DNA of 64,000 nucleotides, from NCBI GenBank assembly GCA_958298945.1, contig OY282609.1, positions 65,258,220-65,322,219 on the forward strand, given 5' to 3'. The notes under the pieces were generated by a model that did no database searches, was not told where the DNA came from, and worked only from the letters and a program-made list of their open reading frames with translations. Shown here piece by piece: positions 47,101 through 58,750 of this stretch; position 1 is the stretch's first letter; each line of letters begins with the position of its first letter. The stretch is from Atherix ibis (lineage: Eukaryota; Arthropoda; Insecta; Diptera; Athericidae). Made by a program: the position numbers and the translations under genes.

Positions 47101-47556
47101 CATACAATAATGTTCCGTTTCGCAACGGTATTCACGAGCGATGCTTATTCATTGAAATTCGAAAGTATGAGTACATAAATGGATGTGGAGAAAATAATAA
47201 TAAAAAGTGAGTGTATTATTAAATGTAAGAGGATACTCATAAATAAAGGACAATTTTCTCTCTTGTTTCTGTTCCATGAAAGTTAATCTTGTCCTTGAGT
47301 AACATTTAAATACACTCCTTATTCGAAAATCTCTTACAGTAAACCACTTCCACTCCACATAAGGAAGACACAGAATAAATTATTTATTTCGAAAAAAATA
47401 CTCTGAATAATAAAACTGAACAAAAAAATATTTTGAACGGATTTAGAAACTCGATTTGATATCATTTTGCGATCACCATATAAGAAATGCAAATAATTTA
47501 TTCTGTTTATATAATATTTCATACGAAGTAAATGGAATATTTTTTATTTATTTGTA
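44155..47556. other. AT-rich non-coding DNA
   Basis: No coding exon or recognised transposon is seen. Small pockets of average composition occur at about 45,590-46,010 and 46,320-46,515, with short open frames lacking any recognisable domain. Confidence 0.5.
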
Positions 47557-47950
47557 TACCAGATGTATAAGCTTAAAACCGCTGTTTGGTCATAGATGGC
47601 GTGAATGAGCGTATTAAGCTAACATGGGTACGCCATACTTTTTTTATGAGTTTGACATCTGTCAATATTAGTCAGTGCACATTGTCAGCAATTTCGTACA
47701 ACAACATACATTTTTCCTTTGGTAATTTGTGCCAGAAAAAGAGCATATTCGGGTAGCTCTGCTTTTCTGTTTAAATTTGAAGAAATCGGCTGCCGAATCG
47801 CATCAAATGCTTATGGAGGCCTATGGTGATAGTGCTTTATTAGAAAGTTGGTTCGTCGGTTCAAAGACCACAATTTTGACTTCAAAGACGGCCTAGGAAG
47901 GCCGATTTTCACGCTTCTTGTCCCACAAGTCAAAATTTCCGTCTTTGAAC
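47557..47950 (+). mobile_element. Mariner family B, copy 3: 5' fragment ending in a local inversion
   Basis: The left end is at 47,559 (ccagatgtataagctt) after TA. The sequence follows copy 1 through the 5' UTR and the first about 60 transposase codons to about 47,890 with some deletions. At cggcctaggaaggccg it turns back on itself: 47,900-47,950 is the reverse complement of the segment that should come next and before (gttcaaagacgg...aatcgg). No 3' end is present. The ATG of the transposase is also lost. Confidence 0.88.
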
Positions 47951-48110
47951 TTTTTGAAACTTGTCGAACGTAAGTTGGAGAGGAAGGATACAATTTGAAA
48001 AAGCAGTTGTTGGATCCAGGACCTCTACAGTGAAAGGAGTCGTTTTCAAAATGAAAATTCTCAATTGATGGTATTCATTTATAAGTCGATGCGGTAAGAG
48101 CCTAGTCTCC
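47951..48110 (-). mobile_element. Possible non-LTR retrotransposon 3' remnant
   Basis: The segment around ttgttggatccaggacctctacag resembles 60,850-60,890 (attgttggatctagaagccccacag) in the same orientation. That locus lies just downstream (minus strand) of an RNase H-like relic. If both are real they are 3' ends of one non-LTR family. The evidence is short and the call is tentative. Confidence 0.3.
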
Positions 48111-50726
48111 AGGTAAATGGAATATTTTGCGAGAAATTTTTTAAACGTTGAAAGTTCTACAGATTATGTCGAAAAATAAATAGAGACACACATTACCCAC
48201 TTCAATTCCATCATGCATAATTTTACGCGTTGCCATATGCTGCATCGAGAGCAGGTTAGAATGCCTAAACGATATTTTTTCTTTGCCCGATAGTGATTAA
48301 GTCTTGGTCAAAGTTTTCATGATCAAAGTAAGGATTAGGGATCAGAAAGCAGGGAGCTGGGACCAGACACTTAACAACACAGATAAAAAACCGGAGACCT
48401 AAGACAAAAGAGCACGAACCATGGCCATAACCACAAAAATATCGACGCAACTATCGTTTTAATACACCTCTGCATTTATTATTTTGTTTTTAGTTTTCAT
48501 ATTACGTGGTTGAAATTGCAGGCAATACTTAAATCGACTTTGGAAATTTGTTCATAGCTGAGGCTATTTAGACGCGGGATGGAAGTGTTCGACAGCCATC
48601 ACATCGAAATACCGATATTATGACGCCAATACTAATAATAATGACTGCCACAGTCACTTTAAGTCAAATTGGTTTCGGTTAGCGGTTATTGTAGAGTACT
48701 ACGACCAAAAGAAAAGGCTTGAACCAGAACTTTGTGCAGTTGAATTCTGATTCAATGCAGTACCAGAAGAGAAGGCGGTGGAAAATATTGTAGGTTTTCT
48801 TAAATGGATACCCACGAATAATGTTGGCTGTCTTTACCCGTTTCAAGTTGATCCAACCCAATCCCACTTAATCCCACTCAACCTGAGTCAACCGAATCAC
48901 AAAATTATTTGCAAAATTAAGCCTATACTATTTTTACGCCCAGAGTACCGATAGCAAGACTACCTTGACTGGTTGGCATATTTATTTCGTAGTCGCTCTC
49001 TTCTAAGATAGGCCCCAATACTGTGTACAATACAGTACGATACGGTACGGTATAGTGCCGATTATAAAAATATCGAACATAAATTATAAGTACAGTTGGC
49101 AGACTAGGTAGGCTGGTAGTCTCGGAGGCTTGTACGTTAGCAGGCTGAGAGGGTGCCAAGTTGTTTTTAGGCTTGGAAGTGGTCTTTTGACTGGCTGAGT
49201 GACTTGCTGACTGACTTACAGCTCTCTTATGACTTTTTGGTTTGGTTTTGTATGCAGTCTATCTGTTTCTGGTACAATCGTTCAATGTGGACAAGCAAAA
49301 CGATTATAGATAAAACTATTAACAAATATTTCATATTGACTCATATTTAGTTGATCAAAATACTTTCGTGAAAGTAACCTCTTCAAATATAAAATTATCA
49401 ACAGAATCAGATGGAAAAAAAATTTTGCCAGAACGGCCATTTTCGAAAAATTTGTCACAATTTACGATCTATCGACTCAATTAAGAGCTATTCATTTTCT
49501 AACTTTTATAAAAAAATTAAAAACTTTTATGCTCCATCTTTAGAAATATTTTTCTTTTCAGGTCTTGGGGTCACTGAATTTAGAAAAAAAAACAATAACT
49601 CTTTTTATTCCTATAAAACTACACTAATGAAAAATTCAATGCATATTTTTTCATAATGGAAAATTGACAATATTTTTTTAATTTGTTATAAAATAAAAAT
49701 AAGAAATTTACAATAATTATTTGATAATGAAAAACTTGAAAGAATAGAGAAGAAAATGTATGCAAAATTCCTATTCAATATGAAAAATTGAATCCGCCTT
49801 GAATGCGAATAACTTCAATTTCCTTTCTAAACTCTATTCACTTTTAAGAAATTCATTATGTAAAATGAACCTTTTCAACTTGATCTCTTATTTTGTTTCT
49901 TATTTATTAAATGGTCATTAATAAGATACATTTTAATTGATCGATTGAACTGATTGATTAACCCAATACGCTCAACGGGGTGCACGGGTGTACGTAGAGT
50001 TTATAATAAGTGAGCTTTTTTTTTATTAACATAAATAAGGTGTGTCTTAACACTATGAATATTCAATGTCGAACAATTTGTGTTCGTTTCATTCTCTTCT
50101 AATGGTGAATTTTATATTATCAGATATTGGAAAGTATCAGAAAGGATTTTTTTTTTGGGATTATTTTTTTATTATTCCAAACAAACAAACAAAAAATACC
50201 CATTCTTACTTTAGAAGAGTTAGAATAGCAAATAGATTTTCTATCTTTTGGTTTTTCTAAAAATTCGGAGGTTAATTGAACTAAATTTCTTCCAAGTTAA
50301 AAAAGAGAAGAAAAAACCATAAAAGAGCTATATCGATTTTTAAGTTTTAAAGAATGGTAAAAAGCCAACAAATGTAAAAATATATATTTTGCTAAATAAC
50401 TAAGACCTTGTCGATTGGCATATTTTGTCGGAAACTATGACAAATCACTTGGGCATTTCCTTCTTTAAACAAATCCTGAATCACTTTGAATAAAATTCGA
50501 CCACGAATGGTCGATCATAACTGAATTATTAATAAAATTTATGATTTTTAATTTATTCTCTTGTATTTTTATATTAAAAATGTATATACAACCATTTATA
50601 CATAATCGAATTGAATTCATAAATTAAAATAAAATCATATGTTTTTCTTAATACTTTAGAACTAAACCATATCAATTATATTGGATAATTCTTTTCGTGG
50701 TTCGAAAAGTATTGTCTCGTCATTTG
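48111..50726. other. Non-coding DNA, less AT-rich at 48.25-49.27 kb
   Basis: The part 48,250-49,270 has clearly higher complexity and GC than its surroundings. On the minus strand a frame is open from about 49,255 to 48,923 (about 110 codons). It is rich in S, T, K and P at its start, with no ATG and no recognisable domain. It also has short tandems (aatcccactt/aatcccactc; tacgatacggtacggta). The rest is plain AT-rich DNA. Confidence 0.4.
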
Positions 50727-51340
50727 ACAGCTGTCAAATATATATATTATTCAAGATAGCATTTGCTCAGACTAAGATTTGCCATTTTATATTTTAGATC
50801 GTTTGACTACTATTAAAATATAAAAACTTTCCCTAAATCTGATGTTTCTGGCACGTTTTGCGATTCAAAAGTATCGAGTCCTGCAAAAGTTTTTTTGGCG
50901 ACAATAATTTTTTATATTTTATACATAATGGCATGATTTAAACAATAAAATATATTAAAAACTATATCGAAATCAGAATTAAAAATATATTTCATTCAAA
51001 TTTACTTTTCAAAACCTATATTGGATAAACTGCACTTCATTTTAATTACTATGATTCTATCTTCCATTTTTCATCCTATCAATCAGATATTCTTAATATA
51101 AGATCTAACATGAAACAAACCGTCAAAGATCTTTTAATTAAAATCTATGTAATTCTAATATTAGACACTTTAAATAGTGACGGTAGTCAATTTTCACGAA
51201 ATTGATTTGCAAACAAGTAAAGTAGAAAATCCCGTCAAACGTATCTAGAATAAAAAATTTTCTATTCATATTAAAACTAAACGAGGATAATCTATTTTTA
51301 GCATATTATTTCCTTTGATTATCTTATATTGTAAAATCTT
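50727..51340 (+). mobile_element. Interspersed repeat R, copy 3 (DD41D-type end-piece)
   Basis: It aligns by eye along its length with 22,515-23,130, including ttttgcgattcaaaagtatcgagtcctgc, attaaaaactatatcgaaatc and tcattcaaatttacttttcaaaacctatattgg. Similarity continues through gtaaagtagaaaatcc and attaaaactaaacga to about 51,330. It is followed at once by a second relic of the same class (51,345-51,950). Confidence 0.65.
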
Positions 51341-51344
51341 TCTT

Positions 51345-51950
51345 AAGTATGGTGATTCTGCCGTAGCTACGTTTCGTACGAAGTTTTATTCAGGGATGAG
51401 GCTCTTTTCACTCTCGATAAATACGTCAATAAGCAAAATTGTCATATTTGGTCTTTAAAAATTTACAAGTGAATGTGGATAAGCTATTGTATCAGTGAAA
51501 AATTACTTCCTAGTGCCAGTAACACTGAAGAGACCGTTATCATCAATTCTGAGTGATATGGCCGCATAGTTACTGCCTTTTTTAAAGCTCTTCAATCCTA
51601 CCTTAAGGATTTAGTCTGAATCATATGTGGTTGCAACAAAATGGCTCCAAAAGCCATGCAACAAGATAAATTTTGAATTTCTTGAGCAAAAATTTCTCAA
51701 GATGTGAAATTTCGAGATTAAGTCTCCAAGATCATGCGTTCAATTTTTTCTTGTAGAACTATACGTAAGATCGTTTTTATGCAGACAACCCTCAAACTTT
51801 AGAGCATTTAAAAACCAAACTCCGTCAGTCCGAAATGCCATCAAAAATTACTTCAAAAGGTTCGAGTCCTGCAAGAAATCTCGTGGTAGCCATTTTAATT
51901 AACGTCATTTCAAGCATAATTATAAGATCCAAAATAACTAAAAAACAATT
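51345..51950 (+). pseudogene. Decayed DD41D (rosa-like) transposase, internal and C-terminal part
   Basis: With frame changes and stops, the plus strand gives LDKYVNKQNCHIWS (about 51,412-51,455), the usual GYVNKQNCRIW block of DD41D transposases. Then come WLQ/QNGSKSHAT in the place of WFQQDGATxHTA, and DRFYADNPQTLEHLKTKLRQ (about 51,770-51,830), the VYADNPQTLEALK block. Last comes IKNYFKRFESCKKSRGSHFN (about 51,835-51,900), the C-terminal CKKSRGGHLN block. The order and spacing are right for one transposase. The second catalytic Asp is Asn and the third is not recognisable, so it is dead. Confidence 0.72.
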
Positions 51951-54900
51951 TTTTATGGGCTTTATTCAACAATAATTTTTGAACCACAAATTATGGGAAA
52001 TTTTGGGATGTTATTCTTATAAGTGGTTATTAAATTTATAAATAGAAAATGTAAAATTTATAACAAAAAAAAATCAAATTTTTTAGAATTTTAAGAAAAT
52101 TTGACATTGAATAAAATTAATTTAATTATAAAATTCAACATTTTATAATTTATCGGAATAAATATACGAGTACTGTCGTATTTGTATAAATAATAAAATA
52201 CAGAAATTACCAACTGAGAACTATTTCAAGGATTTTTTTTATATTTGAAGACAATTTAAAAATTTTCACATGAAGTTTAGTTAATAATCGTTTGGATCGA
52301 GTATATTTCCCGCAACAATACATAGAAAAGTTGAATTATGATTTACAAACATGTATTAAATATTTTCATATTGAAATATGGGAAATTGTGATAAATTTTA
52401 TTCACTATAAAAATAGATCCAACGATTTCTACTTGTATATTTTGAGTTTTGTTTTGATTATTTTTGAAAAATATTTGACATTTGTTTATGAATATTATGT
52501 TCGTCAAATCTTTGTGGTGAAATAATTTAACTACAATATTTTCTCACTATAAATAACACCCCCGCGAATTATTTCGAGGCTAAGTTAATATTTGTAGAAA
52601 AGCATCTTAAAATTTCTTTGTTTTATTTTCTATTTTTAATAAAAATCTTACGTAAAAAAAAATTTAAATTCAAATGCAGTTAAATATCGACCAAAGGTAA
52701 GACAAATAATAGGTAGGTAGTAAAAAAATTCAACAGAAAGAAATAGAAATAAAGAAAATATAAACAATAGCATCAAAAATATATATATAAAATAAAATAA
52801 ATAGAAGAAAAAAAAATTGTAGAGCAAACCTTGAAAATGCCATATATCCAAAAAAAAAATACCTTTAAAAAAGAGTTGAAAATACTTTGCGTAATATGAA
52901 AATTTCATCAAGCCTAAAAGGAAATGCATTTGGAAATAGACATAAAGGTACTAACATTAATTATAGAAATTTTGGAATTTTAACAGATTTATTTTTTATA
53001 TTAAGAAATAATTAAATAAACTTTGAAAATTATAAAAAAATTATTCAACAAATCTATGTAGGCTGTACGGCTGTGGTTCAAATAAAAATCAAGGAGATAT
53101 TACACCAACAAAATAGTTTTATTAAATTATTAATTTTTTTCTTATTCCAATTTGCATTAAAATTTTAATTATGAAATAATATTGCTTATATTAGTTAAGA
53201 AATAAGTTAAGATAATCTTAAAAATCAGTAAAAAGATAAGTTGAACTTAAAAAGTATTAAACGAGTAAAGCGAATAGAAGACAGGTTTTTCCTAAAAATT
53301 GGTATTAATTATAATTGCCAAATTTGGATGGAAAAAAAATTCGTGATCAATTTCTTTTTTATTTTTATTTATACATTTCTACAAGTCGTGAATTTTAAAA
53401 TTACGAAAAAAATATCCATTTGGATCCAAGTATTAATATATGAGAAAATTATGCAAATATTATTAGTGTTTCCAGATCAAAATTAATATTTTTTTTAAAA
53501 TTAATTTATATTTTTATGGCAAAAAGTAAGAAAATTTGCATTTTATTATTGGTACCAGAAGAGGTATAGAGTGGGTGTAATTGGAAAAAATTGAAGAAAA
53601 TAATGACTGGTTTACATGGAAAAGATAAAAAAAAATTATCTCTTTCATAAATGTGAAAAACAACTTTTTAAAATGAATTAAAAAGATGAAAATAATTACA
53701 GAGAAATCAAAATTAATGAACAATAATTTAATTTATGGTTTAATATTTTTGGGTGTTACTATCTTGGATGTTGTAATTTGCAAAAAATCGATAAAAAATT
53801 AACTCTTACAATAAAATATAATTATATTGGTTTTTAATAGATTTTTTTTAGAGTAATTGAAGTTGTCTTTAAATTTGCTAGGAAAAAATATCTACAGAAA
53901 TTATTAAAGATAATTTTAATATAAGTTCTTGGAAGTTTTTTTTTAAAATTTAATTTATATAACAAGCTTATTTTAGATTTTTATTTCTTAGTTTACTCAT
54001 TAAAATTATCTGTATAGATACACATTATATTTTATACGCTTTCTAAATTTTTACCTTCTATGTTTATGCATATATTAGATACAACTGATAGTTTAAAAAC
54101 AATAAATAGGAATAGAGGTAGTTGTATTTAAAAATAGGGATGGGGGCAATTCAACGAATAAAATTGGAGTGATGTAATATCACACATGTTGTTTTATTTA
54201 ATTTGAGATTAACAATATTTTTGTAAATCGAATTTAAATAAATAGTGGAATACGTTTCTTATATTTTTACTATTTCTTTTTAAATTGTAAACTAGTTTAA
54301 AACATTTCGAAATTATAAAAGAATCATTAAAAACTTTTCAATATTTAGAAAGATCATAAATTTATTTGCAAATATTTTCAAGAATATTTCTTTTTTTTAA
54401 ATTAAAAACTTGTTATAATTTTAAAAAAAAAAGTTTAAAGTTTGGAAAAATATCTAAAAGCTTATTTTTTAATCTGAAAAAATTTTTGTATAATATTTAG
54501 GACTAGTTTGAATCAATCATAAAATTTTTACGTTCCGGTAATAAAAATTTTCTAGTTTTTGCTATAAAAAAGTAGAATTTTTTATAATCCACTATATTTT
54601 TTTAAATATTTGTATAATTTTTTTTTTAAATAAAGCAATTATATAAAAAAAAAGTTCTCTTTACCAATATATTGGTGAATCGCATTTCTCCGTATGAGAT
54701 ATATTTTTTTTCTCTCTCTAAGATTGATTATAGATAAAATATTTTTGTAACTATTTAACACAATTTTGTTCTTATTTTTTGGATTGAAAACAGTTTTTCC
54801 TCTATTTTAGAGGAAGTGTTTCTTAACTCAAATAAACTTTATATATTGTTTTTAATTTCAATTTTCAATTAATTATAACTTTTAAAAGTAAATAAATATC

Positions 54901-57430
54901 CAATGTTTAAGTTATATGAATTCATGTATCCAAATCGGTTGTGTAGATTGTAACTAAACTAAACTAAATAAAGAAAATTTTTTTTTAACAATAGTTGTCA
55001 TAAACAAAAAAATTGTTTAATTTTTTTTATTTTGAATTTTTTAACACAAACTAGTTATACTAGTTTTATCACAATTTTATTTTTAAATAATGCACCACGA
55101 CAAAATTATTGTATTTATTTTCCAAAATCACTTGTAATTTTTTCCAAAAATTTGTTTTATATAAAATTTTGATTATATAAAAAAACACCCAATTTTATAC
55201 CATTTTATCGTCATTACAAAAAAAAATCACTTTTCAATTTTGTTTAGTTTTTATATTATAAAATTGCTAAATAAGAGAAAAACCTAAAAATATTTTCTTT
55301 TTAAAAAGAAAATCCTAATCAATAATTATCCATAAATTATCGAAATTTTTTTTGTTAAAAGTATTATTTTCTTGTTATTTATGAATATTTATAGTTTTAA
55401 GAATTAATAGAAATTATGAATGATGTGTTCTTGTGACTTTTTGATAAAATCATACTAAAGATGGCTCTACTGGCTATTAACGAAGAATTTCCAAATGTTT
55501 ATCACGAACTTTGATTTAACGAAATTTATTTAAACTTTCTATAAAAATTGAGTAATTTAAAAAATATTTTTAAATTCAAGAAAACTCGTATATAACAAAT
55601 TTTTCCAATTATTGTATTTTAAAACATTTTTTAAAAAAAAAAACTGCAATCAAACTAAATTTTTTGATGAATTGAAAATATTTTAATAAATGTGTTGATG
55701 AGGTTGGATAAAAAAAAATTTGTTTTAATTTGGAATTTTTGAGAATATTTGAAATTTTTGGAAAAATTTTGAATTTTTAATATTAATTTAAGAAAAAATT
55801 TTTTTTCCATAAACTGTATTTAAAAGTCAATCAACAAAAGTATTAATTTCTGTAAGATATTTTTATAGGTAGCAAAAATAAAAATGTTTATATAAGAATA
55901 TAAAAAATACCGTCGATCAAACGAAACCGAAAGAATTGGACAAATATGTCGACGATGGATAGAAAAAAGATCCATCGTAAAGAAAAAAATTCAATCCCGT
56001 TTTTAATGTGCAGCAATTTGCCGCAAACATACGCAGGTATACAAGTCTAGATTATCTTCTTCTGGTACACAAAACCATCTTGTATACCTGGTTCAATGTA
56101 AAAAAAATACAAAGTAGAAAAAATGACAAAACAGATGCTATACAAGATGCAAGAAAAAGTGCAATCTTTTTGTCTATCTATAGAATATTCCACTATAAGA
56201 TGACGACGACTGAATGTCGCCGACCGGCTAGTCCAGAAAATCTAATAAAAGAATTAAATAGGAAATTACAAGAAACTTGTATCACTATCAAATATGATTC
56301 AAGTAAGACATTTTCATTAGATTTGAGGAAAACTTAAAAAGAAAATATGGAAAATTTAGAAAAATTGAGGAAAATGTACAGAAAATGCCACAGTCTAAGA
56401 AACTTTAAATCTATGCAAAGAAAATGCTATGGTTGGAAAGATTTCTCCGCTGTTGAACTAACGAACACAATTTTACAGGTGGCTTCAATATTTTTATTTT
56501 TGAGTACAAAATTACCATGGAGAAATAACTAAACTACGTTTTTAAAAAATTCTGTTTCTTTAACGAAAAAAAATTATAAAATTCGGAATGGGAGACAAAA
56601 ATAATTTTTCTCTGTTCTTTTTTTTTTTGATATTCGAAAAAGTCCTTTTTCAGGATAATATAATTAATCCATCAGAATGAAAAATATAATCCAAAAATAA
56701 AATTATAATCCTTTCTACGCCAGACGTGGAAAAACTATTTTCTTCCTTATCCAGTATTCATCCAGTATGAAATATTTAAAGTCCAATTAAAATCCAAAAG
56801 TTCGTGTTGCCGTAGTAGAGCCAATATTTATTTAAATTTTATCCAAAATTAGTTAGTTGCAAGTTTATTATTATTATTTTTATTTTTATTTTCAAGAAAG
56901 CATCGTATTATTATTAATTTCGATTAATTTTCATAATTAAAGTTGTATTAGATTATTTTCATTTTCAGTTTCATTTTTATTAAATTAAAAAACAATGTAT
57001 TTTGAATGTAATTAGAAGCGATTTTCTTAACGCGAAAATTATTATTTTTATTAATAGCAGATATGAAAATTATATTTTTATAATTATCGTTATTAAAAAA
57101 ACTTTAGTTTTTAGTTATTTTTCACAAAATATTGATATTAGTGAGGATTTCGTAACACTCACCATACACCATGGCTTTAAGGCCACAGTGGTATTCTTTA
57201 AAGTTCGCTATATTCCGATATTAATTCGCGAAAATTTTCTTCCAAAATGCCACTTTCGAATAAATATTTAAAAAAAAATCAATATCCGAAAAAGAAAATA
57301 TAACTAAATTTTCTTAATTTTCTTTGACCAATAATTTTGTATATATTTTTTTTTTTTTATTTATATTTTTTGGTTGTCTATAAATTATTCAGAAAAAATA
57401 AGATAATTTGAAAAAAAAATCTTAATAACG
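51951..57430. other. Very AT-rich non-coding DNA
   Basis: Long A and T runs dominate. Two adjacent open frames at 56,008-56,337 and 56,347-56,532 (+) are K/R/N-rich and separated by a stop, with no recognised domain. They are noted but not supported as a gene. One TACGAGTA is at 52,165. No transposon was recognised. Confidence 0.5.
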
Positions 57431-58750
57431 GTACTACAAACTAAGCACTTGTGTTTCACTCGAAGTCTAGAGTAAGACTAAAAATCTTTGGGGAGTTTGC
57501 CAATTAAGATGCTCCCGTAACTCGTTCGATCGTGGTTACCTGTAAAATCGCAAGGTGTATTGGTCAGCAGTAATGTGAGTAAATTTTATCTTTTAAGAAC
57601 TGAGAGTTAACAATCCGATCAGTTCCTCTTACCAAATGGTCGAAAGTCACGTAATATTCTACTCTCTGAAATTTTGTATACAACTACAGCCTATTAGCCC
57701 GGTAAAAGGTGTATTCAAAAAATATCAACTAAAGAGAATTTGTATAATGAAATTTTTAACCTGGTGCATTTTGAGTACCTGAAACAGGTGAGAATATTGA
57801 ATATTGAATGGTTCAACCGAAAGGTATCATAGTAAAGAAAAAAGAGGCAAAGAGGTGTGAAAAGGTAGTCAGAGATAGTACAGGTGTTGACTTTGTGACA
57901 CAGGTACAAGAGATGACTTTGTATTGCCATTGCGTTATCGTTGACTTTGTGGTCTTCAGTCACAACAACTACATTTATGCAACATGACAAACACCTGTGC
58001 AAAAAATCAACATTTGGCTGATATCAAGCGACGCAGTACGTCATCAATTTTTGCTGAATAAACTCATGACACCGTGAAATCATGCTGAAAACTAATCGAT
58101 GGCTGACGACAACGTCAATTCTGACTTCAACTGCAGTCCACAAAAGAGTATCGATCGAAGTCGGCATCGAACAAAAGAGAGGATCACCGAAACTTTAAAG
58201 AAAGAAACTCTTTTCTTTAAGACGATTTCGATTTAAAGAGAATCGAGAGTTCCGTTGGAAATTAAGAAAGTGAGTGACGAACTATTTTACTCTTTATTTT
58301 ACGGTCTTTTCTTACTAATTCTCTATCTTCGACAAATTTTATGAGTAGTAGAATATTTTTTGAGAAAAATAAATGGAGAGCATAATATTCGGTTCGTAGA
58401 AATTCAAAAGAAAGAGAAGACGAAGTGCAAGGAAATGATTTAAGTAAAAATTGTCTTGCAGTACGAAATTCCTTTGATATCCAAAAGAAAATAGTAGACT
58501 CGGCAAAGGTGAAAAACGCGCTTTTCAAGTATGAACATCACCAGCAACAAGTCACTGGTGGCACTGTGACCAAACCAAATCTAAAGGTATTGGCAATAGC
58601 CGGCCAATTTTTCGTGGCATAAGAAATACCACCGGCAGTACCACGAATAGCCACATAAGCATTGGGATCGGCATCGGCACTGGTATCTCAACACCGGCGA
58701 CGACTAGCCATTCGCGAACACCACAAAATAAAAGATTTAAGCGAGTAACT
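57431..58750. promoter_or_regulatory. Less AT-rich island: candidate distal regulatory region or 5' exon (orientation unresolved)
   Basis: This 1.3-kb stretch stands out from the AT-rich DNA on both sides by higher GC and higher complexity. On the plus strand there is an acceptor-like ATTGTCTTGCAG ending at 58,461, an open stretch to about 58,620, donor-like AAAGTGAGT near 58,270, and a second frame open from about 58,534 to 58,960 whose start is rich in T, S, G and I (NTTGSTTNSH, SIGIGIGTGIS). On the minus strand there are donor-like sites at about 57,630 (GTAAGA) and, just outside, 57,163 (GTGAGT). No TATA/Inr/DPE set convinced me. The dumpy ATG exon needs an upstream exon and promoter, and this is the most exon-like place to the right of it, but the link is only inference. 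Confidence 0.25.

Noticed and set aside
52640..52930. Hydrophobic minus-strand frame (93 codons, F/L/Y-rich) that looks like a membrane protein
   Set aside because: F, L, I and Y richness is what AT-rich random DNA gives; no charged loops, ATG context or splice signals support it.
56008..56532. Two adjacent plus-strand open frames, 109 and 61 codons
   Set aside because: K/R/N-rich with no recognised motif, and separated by a stop. I could not support a gene; a frameshift-tolerant protein search would decide.
57431..58750. Calling this island a protein-coding gene
   Set aside because: The open stretches are short, lack a suitable ATG and recognised domain, and splice signals occur in both directions without a consistent model.
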